Assembly (NCBI GenBank): GCA_050732575.1
Contig: JBOHRF010000172.1
Coordinates: forward strand, 1 to 10,063
DNA: 10,063 bases
From: JBBDWZ01 sp050732575
GTDB taxonomy: Bacteria > Gemmatimonadota > Gemmatimonadetes > Longimicrobiales > RSA9
Reading direction: 5' to 3'
Shown here piece by piece: positions 6,529 through 10,063 of the stretch. A program made the translations under genes and the position numbers. Every line of letters begins with the position of its first letter. The first letter of the stretch is position 1. Under the pieces are notes generated by a model. It did not search any database. It saw only the letters and a program-made list of their open reading frames with translations, and had not been told where the DNA came from.

Positions 6529-7308
6529 ATGACATGCAAACGGACGGTCGGCACATTCATCGCCAGCATGGTCTTCGTCTGTTTGGTTTTGCCTGGATCA
6601 ATGACCGAAGCACACGCGCAGAAGCCCGGCGATTGGGCCGTCCATGCCCTGGATCGGCCCCAACCGCCGATCGTGAATCCGGGCCCGGCCGGTCCGTCCG
6701 CGCCGGCACCCGCAGACGCCATCGTGCTGTTCGATGGACGAGACCTTTCCCGCTGGCGCAATTCCAGCGGCCAGGCCGCGCGTTGGAAAGTGGAAAACGG
6801 GTACCTGGAAGTGGCGCCCGGTGCGGGCACGCTGGTGAGTGCCGATGGGTTTGGTGACGTGCAGCTGCACATCGAGTGGGCCGCACCGGCAGCCGTGAAA
6901 GGTGAGGGCCAGGGGCGCGGCAATAGTGGCGTGTTCCTCATGGGCAGGTACGAAGTCCAGGTGCTCGATTCCTATCGCAACACCACCTATCCCGATGGTC
7001 AGGCCGGCGCGCTGTACGGTCAGTTCCCGCCCCTGGTGAATGCCAGCCGTCCACCCGGCGAGTGGCAGAGTTACGACATCATTTTCCGGGTGCCGCGCTT
7101 CGATGCGCAGGGCACGCTGTTGCAGCCCGCGCGCATGACCGTACTGCACAACAATGTTCTGATTCACGATGCGGTGGAGCTCACGGGTCCCACTGCGCAC
7201 CAGCGGCGCCCGCCTTATGAGGCGCATGCCGCGCAATTGCCCATCACGTTGCAGGATCATGGTGACCAGGTTCGTTATCGCAACATCTGGGTGCGGAGGC
7301 TCTCCTGA
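6529..7308 (+). CDS. Secreted DUF1080 protein (3-keto-disaccharide hydrolase family)
   Basis: A 259-residue protein with a signal peptide (GTFIASMVFVCLVLPGSMTE, likely cleaved after AHA at about 30), then a proline-rich linker (about 43-62) and a DUF1080 jelly-roll domain. Family hallmarks are IVLFDGRDLSRW (65-76), GNSGVFLMGRYEVQVLDS (131-148) and the closing LQDHGDQVRYRNIWVRRL (241-258). DUF1080 (PF06439) includes enzymes that cleave 3-keto-glycosides, and the fold resembles concanavalin-like lectins; substrate cannot be read here. The start ATG at 6529 has only a weak ribosome binding site. It sits 26 bases after the lipoprotein gene and its TGA overlaps the proposed CTG start of the next gene. 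A second DUF1080 gene lies on the opposite strand at 9102-9818. Confidence 0.9.
   Translation: MTCKRTVGTFIASMVFVCLVLPGSMTEAHAQKPGDWAVHALDRPQPPIVNPGPAGPSAPAPADAIVLFDGRDLSRWRNSSGQAARWKVENGYLEVAPGAGTLVSADGFGDVQLHIEWAAPAAVKGEGQGRGNSGVFLMGRYEVQVLDSYRNTTYPDGQAGALYGQFPPLVNASRPPGEWQSYDIIFRVPRFDAQGTLLQPARMTVLHNNVLIHDAVELTGPTAHQRRPPYEAHAAQLPITLQDHGDQVRYRNIWVRRLS
7294..7308 (+). promoter_or_regulatory. Ribosome binding site CGGAGG deciding the CTG start, with CTGA stop/start overlap
   Basis: CGGAGG (7294-7299) is the strongest ribosome binding site candidate before this frame. It lies inside the last codons of the upstream DUF1080 gene and five bases before CTG at 7305. The stop TGA of that gene (7306-7308) overlaps the CTG by two bases, so the four bases read CTGA, a variant of the common ATGA coupling. 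Confidence 0.65.
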
Positions 7309-7940
7309 AGCTCATCCTTCAATTCGTTGTCATCAGCTCCGGCCTGCTGGTCGCGTTGCCGCCGCAGTCTGAATCGGGCCAATTCACGTACGTCAACGCC
7401 GGTCAGCAGGTGGCCGTCGAGCGGTTCACGCGCACGGCTGAAACGATCGAGAGCGATCTGCGCATTGTCAGTGGTTTGCGCGTCACGTTCAGTGCGCGCG
7501 TGACTGGCGGCACGGTCACGCAAGTGCTTCTGCGCGCATTCTCGCCCACCGATTCCGTGACGCCCGCGCAAACCGCAACGGTCCGTATTGGCACGGATAC
7601 GTTGACACTGGAGACCGTGCGTTCGGGCGCACCCATCGTAGACAAGCTGCCTGTGCCGGCCGGAGTGGTGCCCTACCTGGACCCGAGTGCGGTATGGATG
7701 GAGGAAATCGTGAAGAGGGCAAAAGTATTGGGAGGCACATCCGTGCGTGTGCCCATTGCCATATTGAGCGCGCCCCAACAAATCGCCACGGCCGCCGTGA
7801 CTTTCACCAGTCCAACGCAGGTGCGTTTGGAGTCGACCAATGTAAGCGTGCTGCTGACGCTCGATGAGGCGGGCCGCATTCTGCGCGGCGAGGTCCCGAG
7901 TCAGGGCGTGGTATTCACGCGTTCGACGGCCGCACGCTAA
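7305..7940 (+). CDS. Secreted protein of unknown function, probable CTG start
   Basis: The first ATG/GTG/TTG-type start available in this frame is TTG at 7356, yet the frame is open back to 7266 and the missing part encodes a good signal peptide. From CTG at 7305 it reads MKLILQFVVISSGLLVALPP. CTG overlaps the previous stop as CTGA, and CGGAGG at 7294-7299 lies five bases upstream, an ideal ribosome binding site. With this start the protein has 211 residues. The mature part is beta-rich (GQFTYVNAGQQVAVERF, RVTFSARVTGG, ATVRIGTDTL), with one helical stretch (about 127-142, PSAVWMEEIVKRAKVL) before GGTSVRVPIAILS and a strand-rich end. I cannot name a family; the pattern suggests a periplasmic beta-barrel or sheet protein. 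The stop TAA shares bases with the stop of the convergent kinase gene. If CTG is not used, the protein loses its export signal. Confidence 0.8.
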   Translation: MKLILQFVVISSGLLVALPPQSESGQFTYVNAGQQVAVERFTRTAETIESDLRIVSGLRVTFSARVTGGTVTQVLLRAFSPTDSVTPAQTATVRIGTDTLTLETVRSGAPIVDKLPVPAGVVPYLDPSAVWMEEIVKRAKVLGGTSVRVPIAILSAPQQIATAAVTFTSPTQVRLESTNVSVLLTLDEAGRILRGEVPSQGVVFTRSTAAR

Positions 7941-9037
7941 ATCGGTACGCGCACAAACAGGCGCGTGCCCTGACCCGGTGTCGAACTAAACTCCACAGTC
8001 CCATTCATCAGTTTGACGCGCTCTTCCATGCTGATCAGACCGAGGCCGGTCGAGTACTGCGTGGGCTCGGTGGAAAAGCCGCGACCATCATCCTGGATAG
8101 CGAGGCTGAGATCGTGGCCAGTGTGGCACACAGCCACTTCCACGTGAGTTGCTTGCGCGTGTTGCGCCACATTGCGCAGCGCCTCTTGCACCACGCGGAA
8201 GAGGCTGACCGCCAGCTCGCCGCGCAGCTCATCGATTCCCTCCACTGATAGCGAGATCTGCAATCCGCGCTCGCGGCTGAACTCGGCGCAGTGCGCGCGC
8301 AATGCGGCGATCAGACCCGAGTGTTGCAACACGGCGGGATGCAGCTCGTGCGATAGAGTGCGGATGGCCGTGATGCCCTGATTCAGCACGCCCATGAGCC
8401 GTTGCACCTCGTGCCGATCGCGCGCGGCCACCCGATGCAGCAATGCGCTGAGACCAATCGACGCCGTGGCCAGCTGCTGGTTGACGCCATCATGCAGCTC
8501 ACGCGCGATACGCGTGCGTTCGACTTCCTTGGCCGTGATCAGGTCGCGCGCCAATTCCTGCACCTGTTGATAGCTGCCCCGCAATGACTCTTCGGACTCC
8601 CGTTGCGCGGTCACATCGACCATGATGCCGTGCACCCTGACCGGGTCATCGTAGGTCAGGCTCACCAGATCGCGCACCCAGACCGTTCGGCCATCCGCGG
8701 CTATAAGCCGGTATTGCATGTCGTGGCTGCGGCCTTCCGTGACTTCGTTGCGGCAGAACTCGGGCACCCAGGCGCGATCGTCGGGGTGCAAGTGCTCGTA
8801 CCAGAAGTTGGGCAAGTACCACTGCTCGATCGGATAGCCGAGCAGCCGCTCCGCCTGTTTGCTGACGAAGCCGAAGTCGAGCGTGCCGGGTTTGCCTTCC
8901 CAGACAATGCCGTCAATGGAATTGATGAGCCACTCCAGGTCGCGCTGGGTGCGCTCGAGCTGAACCGCCTGGGCCGGCTCGACCGACGGACGCAGCGTGG
9001 CCGGATTGGACTGCGGCGTAGTGACGTGAGTCTCCAT
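7937..9037 (-). CDS. PAS-domain sensor histidine kinase (HisKA_3, NarX/DegS-like), no membrane segment
   Basis: A 366-residue kinase. I choose ATG 9037 over GTG 9061 because GGGGAG lies six bases before it. A PAS sensor domain occupies about residues 33-145 (WLINSIDGIVWEGKP, FVSKQAERLLGYP, LHPDDR, then the PAC end IMVDVTAQRES). A coiled helix (about 150-175) leads to the HisKA_3 dimerisation helix with phospho-acceptor H182 in RIARELHDGVNQQLA. The HATPase domain has the N-box EALRNVAQHAQA (N289), DDGRGF (316-321) and GLGLISMEERVKLMNG. These mark the NarL-paired kinase class, which phosphorylates a NarL/LuxR-type response regulator. No such regulator is in the window, so its partner is distant or outside. 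There is no signal peptide or membrane helix, so it senses inside the cell. It lies 64 bases after the DUF1080 lipoprotein gene on the same strand. Confidence 0.92.
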   Translation of the reverse strand: METHVTTPQSNPATLRPSVEPAQAVQLERTQRDLEWLINSIDGIVWEGKPGTLDFGFVSKQAERLLGYPIEQWYLPNFWYEHLHPDDRAWVPEFCRNEVTEGRSHDMQYRLIAADGRTVWVRDLVSLTYDDPVRVHGIMVDVTAQRESEESLRGSYQQVQELARDLITAKEVERTRIARELHDGVNQQLATASIGLSALLHRVAARDRHEVQRLMGVLNQGITAIRTLSHELHPAVLQHSGLIAALRAHCAEFSRERGLQISLSVEGIDELRGELAVSLFRVVQEALRNVAQHAQATHVEVAVCHTGHDLSLAIQDDGRGFSTEPTQYSTGLGLISMEERVKLMNGTVEFSSTPGQGTRLFVRVPI

Positions 9038-9101
9038 GCTCCTCTCCCCGGCTGGGTGCACACGGTTGGGACGAGCCGCTGGCCGGTAAACCAGCGCTGA
9101 A

Positions 9102-9818
9102 CTAACGCAGTGTTCGGATTTTTATGTTACGAAACGCGACGGCGTCGCCGTGGTCCTGCAAACCGATGTGACCCGCGCCTGCTTTGCCGTACTCGGGCCA
9201 TTCTTTGAACTTGCTATTGGTAACCAGCTGCTGCCATTCCGGACTACCCAGCTCGTACTCGACCATCTTCCGGTCATTGAGCCAGTGTTCTACGTGACTG
9301 CCGTTCACGAGCAGCCGCGCCCAGTTCCACTCGCCCGCCGGCCGCACCGCGCCGCGTGGCGCAGCATGCAGGGCAAAGTTGGAGCCCGCCGAGGTCAGTG
9401 GAGATTGGCCATCGCGATGCCGCGCATCATCCAGCACCTGCATCTCGGGCGCGCTGAAGTAGATCTGCGCGGGTCCCTCGATGGCTCGAAAGAAGACACC
9501 GCTGTTGCCACCTTCGCTAATCTTCCAATCGAGCATCAGCTCGAAGTTGGTAAACTTCTCGGTTGTAATGAGATCGCCACCGCCTGCGGCCGCGCGCGTC
9601 AGTGCGCCATCCACAACCTGCCAGCCCGTGGCTGCACCTTGCTTCCCATAGTTGCGCCAACCGTTCGTGGTTGCTCCGTCGAACAACAACCGCCAACCCG
9701 CTGCCCGCTCGGCACCGGTCAACGTATTGAGCGCACGAGTCTGTGCTGGCTGCTGCTGTGCACTGCCATCACAGGCACTCAACGCAAGCGCCACCATAAC
9801 GACTCCGACTATCCTCAT
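9102..9818 (-). CDS. DUF1080 lipoprotein (3-keto-disaccharide hydrolase family)
   Basis: A 238-residue lipoprotein from ATG 9818, chosen because AAGGGAG lies five bases upstream and because the protein then starts with a clean lipoprotein signal (MRIVGVVMVALALSAC, lipobox LSAC, cysteine 16). A start at 9869 would put 17 unlikely residues before it. Family motifs: GWRLLFDGATTNGWRNYG (41-58), GNSGVFFRA (104-112), then PEMQVLDDARH (124-134), AGEWNWARLLVNG (161-173) and IGLQDHGDAVAFRNIKIRTL (218-237). These match DUF1080/PF06439, whose members hydrolyse 3-keto-glycosides or bind sugars. Compared with the secreted homologue at 6529 it carries an insert after the QVLD motif (GSNFALHAA) and another before the final strand (SKFKEWPEYGKAGAGH), so they are not recent duplicates. 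An eight-base C tract (9847-9854) lies 29 bases upstream. Confidence 0.92.
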   Translation of the reverse strand: MRIVGVVMVALALSACDGSAQQQPAQTRALNTLTGAERAAGWRLLFDGATTNGWRNYGKQGAATGWQVVDGALTRAAAGGGDLITTEKFTNFELMLDWKISEGGNSGVFFRAIEGPAQIYFSAPEMQVLDDARHRDGQSPLTSAGSNFALHAAPRGAVRPAGEWNWARLLVNGSHVEHWLNDRKMVEYELGSPEWQQLVTNSKFKEWPEYGKAGAGHIGLQDHGDAVAFRNIKIRTLR

Positions 9819-9892
9819 TGCCACTCCCTTCGCGCCCCTGTAACATCCCCCCCCATCCGTTCCTATCACGCCCGCAACGCCCTTCGAACTGA

Positions 9893-9908
9893 GCGCGCGT
9901 TTGCGCGC
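9893..9908. repeat. GC-only hairpin next to IS200-like right end
   Basis: GCGCGC at 9893-9898 and GCGCGC at 9903-9908 can pair with a GTTT loop. It sits four bases from the IS-type hairpin at 9912-9932. It may belong to the end of the element or to the flanking DNA; I cannot decide. It has no T-run, so it is not a classic terminator. Confidence 0.4.
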
Positions 9909-9911
9909 GGA

Positions 9912-9932
9912 CCCTCGCCTGTAAGGCGAGGG
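9912..9932. repeat. Subterminal hairpin of the IS200-like element
   Basis: CCCTCGCC at 9912-9919 and GGCGAGGG at 9925-9932 form a perfect 8-bp stem with loop TGTAA. It begins just past the transposase stop codon. In IS200/IS605 elements such end hairpins are recognised by TnpA. No T-run follows on the minus strand, so I prefer an IS end over a terminator. Confidence 0.8.
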
Positions 9933-9934
9933 GT

Positions 9935-10063
9935 TTATGTGTCGTCGATTGGAAATCGACTATCGTCGGCAATCTGCTCGCCTTGCTGCTTGTCGATGTA
10001 CTCGCGCACCATCTCGTCCGTGATCGTGCCTGAGCTGACCGCCAGGTACCCGCGTGCCCAAAG
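9935..10063 (-). CDS. IS200-like Y1 transposase (TnpA), C-terminal 42 residues; 5' end outside window
   Basis: Translating from the right edge gives LWARGYLAVSSGTITDEMVR, then EYIDKQQGEQIADDSRFPID and DT, ending at TAA (9935-9937). The frame is not obvious because no start lies in the window. LWxRGYxxxSSGxxTxExVxxYIxxQ is the hallmark end of IS200-like TnpA proteins, which cut and rejoin single-stranded DNA with one tyrosine. The tyrosine in REYIDKQ (residue 22 of this fragment) is the likely nucleophile. TnpA works as a dimer. The last codons overlap a perfect 7-bp hairpin (GTCGATT at 9944-9950 with AATCGAC at 9954-9960). Confidence 0.8.
   Translation of the reverse strand, partial: LWARGYLAVSSGTITDEMVREYIDKQQGEQIADDSRFPIDDT

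Larger units (their letters stand above)
9893..10063 (-). mobile_element. IS200-like (Y1 transposase) insertion sequence, 3' end; rest outside window
   Basis: The minus strand carries the tail of a TnpA-type Y1 transposase, followed after its stop by a perfect short hairpin, which is how IS200/IS605-family right ends are built. The element has no terminal inverted repeats, as expected for single-strand transposition. Only the right end is here; the left end and most of the transposase are beyond position 10063. The outer boundary is not fixed by the sequence: I place it at 9893 to include the second hairpin, but it could be about 9911. It lies 5' of the DUF1080 lipoprotein gene and may have split or replaced part of that gene's promoter region. 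Confidence 0.7.

Noticed and set aside
9847..9854. Eight-base C tract as a phase-variation switch for the DUF1080 lipoprotein
   Set aside because: It lies 29 bases before the start codon, outside the coding region, and only one length is visible; no evidence of variability.
9912..9932. Intrinsic terminator
   Set aside because: The hairpin is not followed by a T-run on the minus strand and only by GTTTATGT on the plus strand; its position after TnpA fits an IS end better.
1..10063. tRNA, rRNA, riboswitch or defence-system genes
   Set aside because: I saw no cloverleaf, conserved rRNA stretch or recognised RNA motif, and no nuclease, toxin-antitoxin pair or other defence-like genes.

Overview
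This is a GC-rich bacterial window with Shine-Dalgarno-led genes and many secreted proteins or lipoproteins. A PadR regulator next to a MacB/FtsX-type (ADOP-like) permease, DUF1080 proteins, c-type cytochromes and small orphan lipoproteins together suggest a soil or environmental Gemmatimonadota or, less likely, Acidobacteriota genome. That assignment is inference from gene style; there is no rRNA or marker gene in the window.

Layout. Positions 1-595 hold the 3' end of a CPA2/Kef-type cation:proton antiporter with a C-terminal RCK_C (TrkA-C) domain. Positions 697-1035 encode a PadR-family regulator. From about 1050 to 3000 the DNA is a graveyard. It holds the C-terminal half of an ABC permease with a one-base frameshift (to 2172), an array of about 5.8 copies of a 19-bp repeat (2305-2414) with an inverted partner upstream, the C-terminal end of a GNAT acetyltransferase (about 2461-2640), and a broken lipoprotein that may be a beta-propeller remnant (2659-2985). 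Intact coding resumes at 3071 with a 585-residue secreted protein carrying a nidogen-like region and an HELGH metallopeptidase motif. It converges on a minus-strand monohaem cytochrome c (4851-5276).

Positions 5394-7940 form a tight plus-strand run of four genes: RibD_C/dihydrofolate-reductase-like protein, small lipoprotein (ATGA overlap), secreted DUF1080 protein, and a secreted protein of unknown function. The last one probably starts at a CTG overlapping the previous stop (CTGA). This run meets, stop over stop, a minus-strand pair: a lipoprotein DUF1080 protein (9102-9818) followed by a PAS/HisKA_3 sensor kinase (7937-9037). The right edge (about 9893-10063) is the 3' end of an IS200-like element: the tail of a Y1 transposase and a perfect 8-bp subterminal hairpin.

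How it fits together: two DUF1080 (3-keto-glycoside hydrolase-type) proteins, a periplasmic cytochrome c and a secreted metallopeptidase fit an organism that breaks down carbohydrate or protein outside the cytoplasm, but nothing here proves a shared pathway. I did not find a convincing new defence or mobile system. The most useful points for follow-up are the probable CTG start, the decay zone with its 19-bp repeat, the IS200-like end, and the HExxH protein family.
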